27,223 nt of DNA from CADCTB01 sp035494015 (GCA_035494015.1 DATJHJ010000173.1:1-27223); one strand, 5' to 3'. Positions 1 to 7,211 are shown, counted from the first letter of the stretch. A program made the numbers and translations. The notes: a model not told the origin generated them from the letters alone.

Positions 1-36
1 GAGTTCTTCGCCGCCCGGCGGCCGCCTGCCACCGGC

Positions 37-42
37 TAGCCT
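37..42 (+). promoter_or_regulatory. -10 hexamer of the tRNA-Ser gene (TAGCCT)
   Basis: TAGCCT lies 10 nt before the mature tRNA 5' end, which would place the transcription start about 3-4 nt upstream of the tRNA. The same hexamer precedes several protein genes in this window. No clear -35 is visible in the few upstream bases available. Confidence 0.5.
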
Positions 43-52
43 GGACGGCTCC

Positions 53-139
53 GGAGGGGTGCGAGAGCGGCCGAATCGGACGGTCTCGAAAACCGTTGTG
101 GGGGCAACCTCACCGTGGGTTCAAATCCCACCCCCTCCG
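53..139 (+). tRNA. tRNA-Ser (anticodon CGA, reads UCG)
   Basis: A full class II cloverleaf can be folded. The acceptor stem GGAGGGG (53-59) pairs with CCCCTCC (132-138) and the discriminator is G139. The anticodon stem ACGGT/ACCGT encloses the loop CTCGAAA, with CGA at 87-89. A long variable arm follows, then the T arm GTGGG-TTCAAAT-CCCAC (115-131). The long variable arm and G discriminator are serine hallmarks. The CCA end is not encoded (CCG follows), so it must be added after transcription. Confidence 0.97.
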
Positions 140-145
140 CCGTCC

Positions 146-182
146 CTGACAGGGCTTTCGAACCCCTGAAAGCCCTGATCAG
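146..182 (+). terminator. Hairpin terminator after tRNA-Ser
   Basis: CAGGGCTTTC (150-159) and GAAAGCCCTG (168-177) form a perfect 10-bp stem around an 8-nt loop. CTGA (146-149) and TCAG (179-182) extend it by four pairs past one bulged A. No T-run follows, so it is a hairpin-only terminator of the kind often proposed in high-GC actinobacteria. It begins 7 nt after the tRNA. Confidence 0.65.
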
Positions 183-406
183 AGGCCTCTTGCCGGCTCG
201 TCAGGGTCGAGCGAGCACCGGCGATGCTTTGATCTGCCTTCGGCATACTGACCGGGCGCCTCGGTGGTGTTGTCGGATGCGAGCCTGGAGCTGGTCGGCG
301 GAGGGGCGGTCAACGGGAGATGGGACAGCTCCGGGTGCCACCCTTTCGTGAGACCAACGACGGCGCGATACTTCATCCGCGGCGGGGACCGGGGGGGTCG
401 TCAGCG
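183..406. other. Non-coding gap before the first Asp-box gene
   Basis: No convincing gene. Open frames here are short, lack a Shine-Dalgarno and overlap one another. The right end carries a possible promoter (344-372). I see no repeat or RNA structure apart from the tRNA-Ser terminator at the left edge. Confidence 0.5.
344..372 (+). promoter_or_regulatory. Possible promoter of the Asp-box membrane protein gene
   Basis: A GATACT -10 (367-372) follows a weak TTTCGT -35 (344-349) at 17-nt spacing. Transcription would start near 379, leaving a leader of about 28 nt that contains the G-rich Shine-Dalgarno before the ATG at 407. Confidence 0.35.
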
Positions 407-2128
407 ATGTTCGCACGGGTCTGTTCCAAGCCATCGACCGTGGCGCGGCGGCGGGTGGCGGCGGCTGGGTTGCTCGGCTCGACGCTGGCCTTGCTGGGCG
501 CGGGCGCCGTCACAGCCGCGCCCAGTGGGCAGCGGCTGACCCAGCCCGTCCAGGCAACGAAGGGCGACGTCGACCCAGCCCGGACGTACACGTCGCCGTC
601 CATCGCCGTCGACCCGGAGAACCCGCAGAACGTGGTCATGGCCTTCGTGGAGGCGCGCACCCGCCGGTGCGGGCTAATGCGGTCGACGGACGGTGGCGAT
701 AGCTGGAAGGTGCTCGACGCATCTCCCGCCACCGCCGCGTTCCCCGTCTGCTTCGTGATCAGCGGGCGGATCGACATGGCTCCCGTCGCCTTCGGGCGCA
801 ACCACACCCTGTACTACGGCCTGAACGGCTACGACGACACCGACGGCGGGGTCAACAACGGGAACATCAGCGTCCTGGTGGCCCGCTCGGACGACATGGG
901 CGACAGCTGGAAGACGACGGTGGTCCACAACACCCGACCCCTCCAGCCGCCGAACACCGACTCGGCCCGCCCGGTGTCCGACCTGGCCGTCGACACCAGC
1001 GGCAAGGAGGACGTGGTCTACGTGGCCTGGCGGTCCGAGTACCGGACGTCGGTGGCCCCCAACCTGCGCCCCCGCGAACCGCAGGTGGCGGTTTCCACGG
1101 ACGGGGGCAAGACGTTCTCCGATGCGGTGAACGTCTCGGCCCCGGCCTGGGCCCAGCCCGAGAACCGCGCCGCCGCGCTCATGACGACGACCACCCTGCC
1201 CGGCACACCGCCCCCGCCTGCCGCGCCCGCCGGTTCGAAGGCGGCGCAACCCGACCAGGCGGGGAACTTCGGTGGGAGCAACCCGTCGCTCACGGTCGAC
1301 GACAAGGGCAACGTCTACGTGGCGTGGATCACCCACAGCTCGAACATCACGCCGGCGCCGGTACCCGCGGTGTGGCTGTCCAAGTCCACCGACCACGGCA
1401 AGACGTACACGGCCTCCGCCATCACCCCGTTCCAGCAGGGCCTGTCGACGTTCGGTTCGCAGCGGATCCGTTGGAGCCCGAAGGGCGGGCCGAACGGGAC
1501 CCTGCACGTGGTCTACGAGGGGACGAGCGACCCGAACATCGCCAACAACACCGACACCTATTACCAGCGCTCGACCGACGGCGGGAAGACGTGGACGCAA
1601 GGCAAGGCCATCAACGACGACGACCCGAAGCAGCTCGCCGTCCAGATCGCGCCCAACCTGAGCGTGGCTCCCGACGGCCGGGTCGACGTGGCGTGGTGGG
1701 ACTCCCGCAACGACCCCGGGATTCGCGGAAACGACGTCTACTACACGTCATCGAGCGACAACGGGTCGACCTGGTCGAAGAACACCCGCATCACCGACCA
1801 GATCGTCGACCGCCGGATCGGCATCTGGGCCAACGGCTACGACGTGAACGTGCCGCCCGGGATCGCGTCCACGGACAAGTTCCTCGTCGTCGGGTGGGAC
1901 GACACCCGCAACGGCAACCAGCTCACGCAGACCCAGGACCTCTTCACCGTGGACGTGCAGCTGCAGCGGGTCGGCGGGGGGACGTCCGGCGCGGCGAAGG
2001 TCGCCTTGGCCGCGGTCGGCGGCGTCGCCGTGGTCGGCCTCGTCCTCCTGCTGGTCTCGCTGACCAACCGCCGGCCGGCGCCGAGCAGCCCGACGGGGGC
2101 GCGGGAGGCGCCGAGCCTGGTGCGCTGA
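407..2128 (+). CDS. Secreted, membrane-anchored Asp-box (BNR/sialidase-like) repeat protein
   Basis: The 573-residue product is probably exported and folds as a beta-propeller. Residues 1-37 form a signal peptide: Arg-rich n-region, hydrophobic AGLLGSTLALLGAGA, then VTA|AP. Six Asp boxes (S-x-D-x-G-x-[TS]-[WFY]) start near residues 93, 161, 230, 327, 389 and 449, as in sialidase-superfamily propellers. A transmembrane helix at about 529-553 followed by Arg-rich residues would anchor the C terminus with the propeller outside. Asp boxes are structural, and I could not identify a sialidase catalytic triad, so the substrate is unknown. The ATG at 407 is chosen because it starts the signal peptide and sits behind a G-rich Shine-Dalgarno (390-397); an in-frame ATG at 320 would bury the signal. 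The partial gene at 25795 is a paralogue. Confidence 0.85.
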   Translation: MFARVCSKPSTVARRRVAAAGLLGSTLALLGAGAVTAAPSGQRLTQPVQATKGDVDPARTYTSPSIAVDPENPQNVVMAFVEARTRRCGLMRSTDGGDSWKVLDASPATAAFPVCFVISGRIDMAPVAFGRNHTLYYGLNGYDDTDGGVNNGNISVLVARSDDMGDSWKTTVVHNTRPLQPPNTDSARPVSDLAVDTSGKEDVVYVAWRSEYRTSVAPNLRPREPQVAVSTDGGKTFSDAVNVSAPAWAQPENRAAALMTTTTLPGTPPPPAAPAGSKAAQPDQAGNFGGSNPSLTVDDKGNVYVAWITHSSNITPAPVPAVWLSKSTDHGKTYTASAITPFQQGLSTFGSQRIRWSPKGGPNGTLHVVYEGTSDPNIANNTDTYYQRSTDGGKTWTQGKAINDDDPKQLAVQIAPNLSVAPDGRVDVAWWDSRNDPGIRGNDVYYTSSSDNGSTWSKNTRITDQIVDRRIGIWANGYDVNVPPGIASTDKFLVVGWDDTRNGNQLTQTQDLFTVDVQLQRVGGGTSGAAKVALAAVGGVAVVGLVLLLVSLTNRRPAPSSPTGAREAPSLVR

Positions 2129-2178
2129 CGGGCCCGAGGGCCGACAGGGTGAGGCAGCCGCGGGCCACCAGGCCGTTC

Positions 2179-2649
2179 ATGCCGGGGTACGGCACGCGCG
2201 GCCCCACGGACGGTGGCGGGTTGCTGCCATGGTCGTGGGCCGAGGAACGGCTGGCCACCGCCCGGGACTACTGGGTGGCCAGCATCCTGCCGGACGGGCG
2301 GCCGCACGTCATGCCGGTGTGGGGCGTGTGGCTCGACGGCGCCCTGTGGTTCTCGAGCAGCGGGCGATCGAGGAAGGCCCGCAACCTCGCCGCCGACCCC
2401 CGGTGCACCATGACCACCGACATCCCGACCGAGCCGGTCGTGGTCCACGGGACCGCCGCCCTCGTCACCGAGCTCGACGGGATCGGCCCGTTCCTCGACG
2501 CCCTCAACCGCAAGTACGCCACCGCCTACGGCCTCGAGTTCCTCGATCCGGCGGTGAACGCCTCGTTCCGGGTCGAGCCCGAGGTCGTGTTCGGCCTGGT
2601 CGAGGAGAACTTCACCGGGTCGCCGACCAGGTGGACGTTCGACGCCTGA
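2179..2649 (+). CDS. PPOX-class flavin/F420-binding split-barrel protein
   Basis: This 156-residue protein resembles the pyridoxamine 5'-phosphate oxidase-like family. Family-typical segments are WAEERLATARDYWVAS, then PDGRPHVMPVWGVWLDG (core strands), FSSSGRSRKARNL (cofactor phosphate-binding region) and a C-terminal strand ending in the PTRWTF segment. In actinobacteria many such proteins bind F420 or FMN and reduce small molecules, while others bind haem or biliverdin; the sequence does not decide which. The start is uncertain. The ATG at 2179 gives the usual MPGYG beginning, but an in-frame GTG at 2149 has a better Shine-Dalgarno (GAGGG, 2136-2140). It follows the Asp-box gene by about 50 nt and may share its transcript. 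Confidence 0.85.
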   Translation: MPGYGTRGPTDGGGLLPWSWAEERLATARDYWVASILPDGRPHVMPVWGVWLDGALWFSSSGRSRKARNLAADPRCTMTTDIPTEPVVVHGTAALVTELDGIGPFLDALNRKYATAYGLEFLDPAVNASFRVEPEVVFGLVEENFTGSPTRWTFDA

Positions 2650-2672
2650 CGGCACGAGCCTGGCGACTTCCT

Positions 2673-2678
2673 TACGCT
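2673..2678 (+). promoter_or_regulatory. -10 hexamer TACGCT, leaderless-type
   Basis: The hexamer ends 6 nt before the ATG at 2685 and no Shine-Dalgarno is present. Transcription would start at or next to the start codon. Confidence 0.5.
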
Positions 2679-2684
2679 GCACCC

Positions 2685-2984
2685 ATGTCGAACGGGATCG
2701 AGCCCCAGGTGCGGGTGGTGGCCGGCTGCCTGTTCGAGGTGTCGCTGCCCGAGTCGACGGAGGAACCCTGGGTGTGGGCCAACCCCCGCCCGGAGGTCAC
2801 CCTCCTGGACCAAGCGGTCGGCGAGGGCGTGCGGCGGTTCCGTTTCCGGGCCGAGGCCGCGGCGGCGGACGCGGGCCAGGTCAGCCTGCGGTTCCGGGCC
2901 GCGAACGAGGTCGGCGCCGTGGTCGTCCGCTCGGTGAGCGTCCCGGTCGCCCCCGAGAAGTGGCAGGACGGCGAGACGGGGTAG
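2685..2984 (+). CDS. Chagasin-like (inhibitor I42 fold) small protein, cytoplasmic
   Basis: The 99-residue product has the outline of the chagasin/I42 cysteine-protease-inhibitor family. An N-terminal strand pair (VRVVAGCLFEVSLPES) is followed by a W-x-W loop (EPWVWA), a G-x-G turn before alternating strands (AVGEGVRRFRFRAEA), and LRFRAAN with a final V-x-V-x-V strand. The classical loop motif NPTTGY is absent and ESTEEP stands in its place, and RPW is replaced by RAAN, so inhibition of proteases is doubtful. No signal peptide is seen, unlike many bacterial members. The ATG at 2685 is favoured by the TACGCT hexamer just before it. A fold assignment only; function unknown. Confidence 0.6.
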   Translation: MSNGIEPQVRVVAGCLFEVSLPESTEEPWVWANPRPEVTLLDQAVGEGVRRFRFRAEAAAADAGQVSLRFRAANEVGAVVVRSVSVPVAPEKWQDGETG

Positions 2985-3001
2985 ATGTCACACCCCCCTG
3001 G

Positions 3002-3007
3002 GATGAT
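3002..3007 (+). promoter_or_regulatory. Extended -10 (TGGGATGAT), leaderless-type
   Basis: GATGAT preceded by TG at 2999-3000 forms an extended -10, 6 nt upstream of the ATG at 3014. Confidence 0.4.
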
Positions 3008-3013
3008 GGCCAC

Positions 3014-3337
3014 ATGCCAGGCAACGACCTCCGGCCCGACTTTGCCGGCACGGCCCGGTGGCTGGCCGCGGCCGCCCACGCCCGGGGCTTGGCCGCCCCG
3101 GGGTTCCGCACGCCGCCCCGCCAGGCCGGTTGCAACCGCACCATCCGCCGGTACCCGGACGGCACGTCCCTGGTGGCGGTGAAGGTCAAGGGTCGGTTAT
3201 GGGACGACGTGGTCGACGACCTGATCGCCGGCATCCTGCTGGTGAACGACCTGCACGGCGCTCGGGCCGCCGAGGTCCGGTTCGGACTGTGGATGGACTT
3301 GGCTGAGCGGGCAGGGCGCCACATCTCCGCCGCCTGA
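3014..3337 (+). CDS. Small conserved-looking protein of unknown function
   Basis: I do not recognise this 107-residue protein. It is soluble and has neither a signal peptide nor membrane segments. The N-terminal half is Ala/Arg/Pro-rich. The second half, from NRTIRRYPDGTSLVAVKVKG through WDDVVDDLIAGILLVNDLHG, looks like a beta-hairpin followed by an amphipathic helix. It is supported as a gene by codon use and by an extended -10 element 6 nt before the ATG. It lies 29 nt after the chagasin-like gene and has its own predicted leaderless promoter. Confidence 0.65.
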   Translation: MPGNDLRPDFAGTARWLAAAAHARGLAAPGFRTPPRQAGCNRTIRRYPDGTSLVAVKVKGRLWDDVVDDLIAGILLVNDLHGARAAEVRFGLWMDLAERAGRHISAA

Positions 3338-3358
3338 GCACACGAAGTGAGCCGGGAG

Positions 3359-3364
3359 TACGGT
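3359..3364 (+). promoter_or_regulatory. -10 hexamer TACGGT before a mini-ORF
   Basis: The hexamer lies 7 nt before an ATG (3372) that opens a 10-codon ORF upstream of the alpha-dioxygenase gene. If used, the transcript would start near 3371-3372, giving the dioxygenase gene a leader of about 57 nt. Confidence 0.45.
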
Positions 3365-3371
3365 CGGCGCG

Positions 3372-3404
3372 ATGGCGAACCTCGGCGTGCTCGGCCGGCA
3401 GTAG
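3372..3404 (+). CDS. Possible leaderless upstream mini-ORF (10 codons)
   Basis: ATG to TAG encodes MANLGVLGRQ. The start is placed exactly where a transcript from the TACGGT hexamer would begin, and the ORF ends 24 nt before the alpha-dioxygenase ATG, ahead of that gene's own Shine-Dalgarno. It may be a regulatory upstream ORF or a chance ATG. No run of one amino acid suggests classical attenuation. Confidence 0.3.
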   Translation: MANLGVLGRQ

Positions 3405-3428
3405 CCACCACCGAGGAACGGGGACGAC

Positions 3429-5246
3429 ATGGCGGGCCAGCCGAAGGGCTACCACGACAGCTTCTTCTGGAACGTGTACGACAGGATCGCCACCGGGGTC
3501 GACCACCGCCGGGGATGGGACAAGCTGCCGACCGCGCTCGGCATCCTCGTCCTTATCGGGACGCGCGACGTCCTGCGCCGGAGGAACCTGTTCGACACCA
3601 CGGCCCAGCCCGCGGAGAACACCCCGCCCGTGGCGCCCTACGACGATCGGGTCCTCGCTGCCCGCACGGACGACGGCACGTACAACGACCTGGAGAACCC
3701 GCCCATGGGGATGGCCGGGTCGCGGTTCGGTCGCAACGTCCCGATCGAGCACACATTCCCCCCCGCCGGGGCGGACTTGCTCACACCGAGCCCGCGGGAG
3801 GTCAGCCGGGCGGTCATGACCCGGGACGAGTTCGTGCCCGCGACGGCGGTGAACGCCCTGGCCGCCAGCTGGCTCCAGTTCATGATCCGGGACTGGTTCA
3901 GCCACGGCAAGAGCCCGACGGACAACCCGATCGAGATCCCCCTCGAACCGGGGGACCCGTGGACGACGAACCCGCTGCGAATCATGCGCACCCGAACGGA
4001 CCCCACCCGTCCCGCCGGCCCGAGCGACCTCCCCCCGACCTACACCAACACCGAAACCCACTGGTGGGACCTCTCCAGCATCTACGGGAGCAACCCGGTG
4101 GTGCGCGACATGGTGCGCACGAAGTCGGGCGGCAAGCTGAACGTCAACGCGGCCGGGCTGATCCCGTACCCGACCGACCCGGCCCTCGACCCGTCGAAGG
4201 TACCCGGCTTCTGGGTCGGCCTGGCCATGCTCCAGACCCTGTTCACCCTGGAGCACAACGCCATCTGCGACCAGCTCAACTCCACCTACCCGGCGCTCTC
4301 CGACGACGAGCTCTTCGAGCACGCCCGCCTGGTGAACGCCGCCCTGGTGGCCAAGATCCACACCGTCGAGTGGACGCCCGCCGTCATCAGCCACCCCACC
4401 ACGGTGAAGGCGCTGCGGACCAACTGGTGGGGCCTCGCCGGGGAGCGGGTCCACAACCGGTTCGGTCGGATCAGCAAGAGCGAGGTGATCAGCGGCATCC
4501 CCGGCTCGGAGACGCAGCACTACGGCGTGCCGTACTGCCTCACCGAGGAGTTCGTCGCCGTCTACCGCATGCACCCCCTGCTGCCGGACGACTACCCGAT
4601 CCGATCGGTCGCCGACGATTCGGTGCTCGAGGAGGGCACCCTCCGCAGCCTCGCAGGACCGGGCGCCTTGGAGGTCGTCGACCGCGTGGCCATGGTCGAC
4701 CTCTTCTACTCGTTCGGCCGCCTGCACCCCGGTGTGGTGTGCCTGCACAACTTCCCCCGGTTCCTGCAGGAGTTCGTCCGCCCGGACGGCCAGCTGGTTG
4801 ACATGGCCGCCCTCGACATCGTGCGGTCGCGGGAGCTGGGTGTGCCGAGGTACAACGACTTCCGGCGCCTGCTGCACCTCAAGCCGGCGGTCGACTTCCA
4901 GTCCTTGACCGACAACCCCGTCTGGGCCGAAGAGCTGAGCCGGGTCTACGGGGGCGACATCGAGAAGCTCGACCTCACGCCGGGCATGTACGCCGAGCGG
5001 CGTCCCCGAGGGTTCGCGTTCAGCGACACCGCGTTCCGCATCTTCGTGCTCATGGCGTCGCGGCGGCTCAACAGCGATCGGTTCTTCACCCGCGACTACA
5101 CGCCCGCGGTGTACACCAAGGCCGGGCTGGACTGGATCGACCACAACAGCATGCGCACCGTCCTGGCCCGGCACTACCCCACGCTCAAGGGCCCGATGAA
5201 GGGTCTGAAGAACGCGTTCCACCCGTGGACCAGCACGGCCGCCTGA
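3429..5246 (+). CDS. Haem-dependent fatty-acid alpha-dioxygenase (animal haem peroxidase / cyclooxygenase superfamily)
   Basis: Enzymes of this type add O2 to the alpha carbon of long-chain fatty acids, giving 2-hydroperoxy acids that decay to the aldehyde one carbon shorter. The 605-residue product follows plant alpha-DOX: an N-terminal KLPTALGILVLIG segment, distal haem His159 in DWFSHGKSP, the motif SSIYGSNP, the helix MLQTLFTLEHNAICDQL, and EEFVAVYRMHPLLPD with the radical Tyr379 and proximal His382. The Tyr-x-x-His spacing matches alpha-DOX (Tyr386/His389 in Arabidopsis), and the distal His is within a few residues of the plant position. There is no signal peptide. The ATG at 3429 has a GAGG Shine-Dalgarno. 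The gene stands alone, with no dedicated aldehyde dehydrogenase beside it. Some other peroxidase chemistry is possible but less likely. Confidence 0.88.
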   Translation: MAGQPKGYHDSFFWNVYDRIATGVDHRRGWDKLPTALGILVLIGTRDVLRRRNLFDTTAQPAENTPPVAPYDDRVLAARTDDGTYNDLENPPMGMAGSRFGRNVPIEHTFPPAGADLLTPSPREVSRAVMTRDEFVPATAVNALAASWLQFMIRDWFSHGKSPTDNPIEIPLEPGDPWTTNPLRIMRTRTDPTRPAGPSDLPPTYTNTETHWWDLSSIYGSNPVVRDMVRTKSGGKLNVNAAGLIPYPTDPALDPSKVPGFWVGLAMLQTLFTLEHNAICDQLNSTYPALSDDELFEHARLVNAALVAKIHTVEWTPAVISHPTTVKALRTNWWGLAGERVHNRFGRISKSEVISGIPGSETQHYGVPYCLTEEFVAVYRMHPLLPDDYPIRSVADDSVLEEGTLRSLAGPGALEVVDRVAMVDLFYSFGRLHPGVVCLHNFPRFLQEFVRPDGQLVDMAALDIVRSRELGVPRYNDFRRLLHLKPAVDFQSLTDNPVWAEELSRVYGGDIEKLDLTPGMYAERRPRGFAFSDTAFRIFVLMASRRLNSDRFFTRDYTPAVYTKAGLDWIDHNSMRTVLARHYPTLKGPMKGLKNAFHPWTSTAA

Positions 5247-5263
5247 CCTCCGCCGTTCCTCGG

Positions 5264-5269
5264 TAGCCT
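5264..5269 (+). promoter_or_regulatory. -10 hexamer TAGCCT of xseA, leaderless-type
   Basis: The hexamer ends 9 nt before the xseA ATG, and no Shine-Dalgarno lies between. Confidence 0.5.
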
Positions 5270-5278
5270 CGTCGCCCG

Positions 5279-6880
5279 ATGGCATCACAGCTCGACGGCG
5301 ACGTGCGCGTGTGGACGATCGGCGACCTGAACCGCCGGGCCAGCCTGGCCGTGGTCAAGGAGTTCCGGGGGCGGGTCTGGATCGTCGGGGAGCTGACCCG
5401 GGTCAGGAGTCATGCCCATCGCTGGCTGGAGCTGGTCGACCGCGGCGGTGGCCGGGAGGGGCGGGACGCCCAGCTCCAAGCGGTCTGCTGGGCCACCAAG
5501 TGGCAACGACTCGAGCGGAAGCTGGGCGACGCCGGCGTCGAACTGCAGCCGGGCCAGCGCCTGACCGTCGCCGGCAGCCTGGCCATCGGCGACGACGGCA
5601 AGCTCACGTTCACCATCGACGACATCGACATCGACGCCCTGGTCGGCGACCGCCTGCGCGAGCGCCGGAAGCTCGTGCAGCGGCTGGTCGCCGCCGACCT
5701 GTTCGACGCCAACCGCCGGCTGGTGCTGCCGCCGCTCGCCCTGCGGGTCGGCCTGGTGGCGAGCGCCGGCAGCGACGGGTTCCACGACGTGAAGCGCCGG
5801 CTCGACCACAGTGGGTTCGCCTTCGACATCGTGGTGCGCTCCGTGCCCGTGGAAGGGCTCGCCGCCCCGCGCGCCGTCAAGGCCGCCCTGTCGACGTTCG
5901 GCCCCGAGGACGTGGACGTGGTCGTCGTCGTGCGCGGTGGTGGGGCCAAGGCCTCACTCGACGTCTTCGACTCAGCCGTGGTCGCCCACGCCATCGCCAC
6001 CGCTGCCGTCCCGGTGTGGACGGGGATCGGCCACACCGGCGACCAAAGCGTGGCCGACGAGGTGGCCCACCGGTGCTTCGCCACACCGACCGCCCTGGCC
6101 CAGGCGCTGGTGACGGCGGCCACCGAGTCCTGGGCCGAGCTCGAGGGGGCAATGTCCCAGATCGCCCGCCGGGTCGGGCAGCGGTTGGACGCGTCCGCGG
6201 CCGAGGTCGACGAGCGGAGGCGGCGCGCCGTCACGCTCGCCGGCCACCAGCTGGCCCTGCAGGAGCAGCGGCACGCGCGTACTTCGTCGGAGCTGCGCAG
6301 GGCGGCGGGACGCAGCCTGGGGGGGTCGGCCGGCCAGCTGACCGTCGCCGCCCATCGCATCCGGGCATCGGGAACGGTCGAGCTCCGCGACGTCCGGCGC
6401 CGGCTGGCCGCCCTGGCCCAGGACGCCGCCGGCGCGGCCCGCCGATGCTGCGCCGATGCGGCCGCCGATGTCGCGGTCACCGCCGGCACCCTCCGGGCCG
6501 GCACGGTTCAGGTGTTGCGGGTAGCGGGGGCGCCGATCGACCGTGCCGGCACCGCCCTCACGAGGAGCCGGGCCTATGCCGTGCTCGACGCGGAGCGCTC
6601 CGCGCTCGCCGCCGCCTCCGCCCGGGTCGGCCACGGCGCGGGCCGGCGCCTGGCCGCCGACACCGACCGTTCGGCGGGCCGCCGGGCCGTACTCGAGGCC
6701 TACGACCCCCGGCGGCAGTTGGCCAGGGGATGGACGCTCACCCACACCGCCGACGGCCGCCTGCTGCGCCGGGCCACGGATGTCGCCGAGGGGGATGCCC
6801 TGGTGACCACCTTTGCCGGCGGGACGGCACGCTCGACCGTGACCGACATCACGCCCGCCGACGACGACGGCCCGGCGTGA
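5279..6880 (+). CDS. xseA: Exodeoxyribonuclease VII large subunit (divergent)
   Basis: The catalytic subunit of exonuclease VII, which cuts single-stranded DNA from both ends into short oligonucleotides. An N-terminal OB-fold (about residues 8-125, with VWIVGELTRVRSHAHRWLEL) is followed by the nuclease domain: GLVASAGSDGFHDVKRRL, VVVVVRGGGAKASLDVFDS, and GIGHTGDQSVADEVAHRC with ATPTALA-like FATPTALAQ. Most family members read GHETDxTIAD at the third motif, so this is a divergent branch. At 533 residues it is longer than E. coli XseA (456), with an extended Ala/Arg-rich helical middle that in the family binds XseB, ending in the usual DPRRQLARGWTLT segment. It is translationally coupled to xseB. 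Confidence 0.93.
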   Translation: MASQLDGDVRVWTIGDLNRRASLAVVKEFRGRVWIVGELTRVRSHAHRWLELVDRGGGREGRDAQLQAVCWATKWQRLERKLGDAGVELQPGQRLTVAGSLAIGDDGKLTFTIDDIDIDALVGDRLRERRKLVQRLVAADLFDANRRLVLPPLALRVGLVASAGSDGFHDVKRRLDHSGFAFDIVVRSVPVEGLAAPRAVKAALSTFGPEDVDVVVVVRGGGAKASLDVFDSAVVAHAIATAAVPVWTGIGHTGDQSVADEVAHRCFATPTALAQALVTAATESWAELEGAMSQIARRVGQRLDASAAEVDERRRRAVTLAGHQLALQEQRHARTSSELRRAAGRSLGGSAGQLTVAAHRIRASGTVELRDVRRRLAALAQDAAGAARRCCADAAADVAVTAGTLRAGTVQVLRVAGAPIDRAGTALTRSRAYAVLDAERSALAAASARVGHGAGRRLAADTDRSAGRRAVLEAYDPRRQLARGWTLTHTADGRLLRRATDVAEGDALVTTFAGGTARSTVTDITPADDDGPA

Positions 6881-7179
6881 CCGAGACCCCGCCCGAGCAG
6901 CTGACCTACGGCCAGGCGGTCGAGGAGCTCAACGCCATCATCGCCGAGCTCGACGAGGGGCTGGTCGACGTCGACGCCCTCACCGCCCGGTTCCAGCGGG
7001 CCATCGACATCATGGAGGATCTCGACGGACGCATCCGCAGGGCCCGGGCCAAGGTCGACGAGCTCGCCCCCCGCCTGGACGCCATCGCCCGAGGGCCTGC
7101 CCCCTCGGGCGAGCCCCCCGTCGCGGCATCCCCCGACCCGCCCGCGACCACGTTCGACTACGGCGACGAGCCGTTCTGA
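6877..7179 (+). CDS. xseB: Exodeoxyribonuclease VII small subunit
   Basis: The 100-residue XseB subunits coat the long helix of XseA in exonuclease VII. The core LTYGQAVEELNAIIAELDEG, followed by VDVDALTARFQRAIDI and a final helix IRRARAKVDEL, is the standard XseB two-helix pattern. After about residue 70 there is a Pro/Ala-rich tail. The GTG start overlaps the xseA stop in GTGA (6877-6880), and no other start fits the family N terminus. Confidence 0.93.
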   Translation: MTETPPEQLTYGQAVEELNAIIAELDEGLVDVDALTARFQRAIDIMEDLDGRIRRARAKVDELAPRLDAIARGPAPSGEPPVAASPDPPATTFDYGDEPF

Positions 7180-7198
7180 TCCGGCAAGCATTTCGTCC

Positions 7199-7204
7199 TA
7201 GCGT
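7199..7204 (+). promoter_or_regulatory. -10 hexamer TAGCGT, leaderless-type
   Basis: TAGCGT is followed by 7 nt and then the GTG at 7212. No Shine-Dalgarno is present. Confidence 0.5.
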
Positions 7205-7211
7205 CGGCGCC

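Noticed and set aside
320..406. Upstream in-frame ATG extending the first Asp-box protein by 29 residues
   Set aside because: It would place a hydrophilic segment before an obvious signal peptide and has no better ribosome site than the ATG at 407.
407..2128. Calling the Asp-box proteins true sialidases
   Set aside because: Asp boxes are structural and occur in many propellers; I could not find the Arg triad, Tyr and Glu of the sialidase active site.
3186..5288. A 700-codon open frame on the minus strand opposite the alpha-dioxygenase gene
   Set aside because: It is the GC-rich antisense shadow of a well-supported gene, with His/Asp/Val/Gly-rich filler composition and no recognisable domain.
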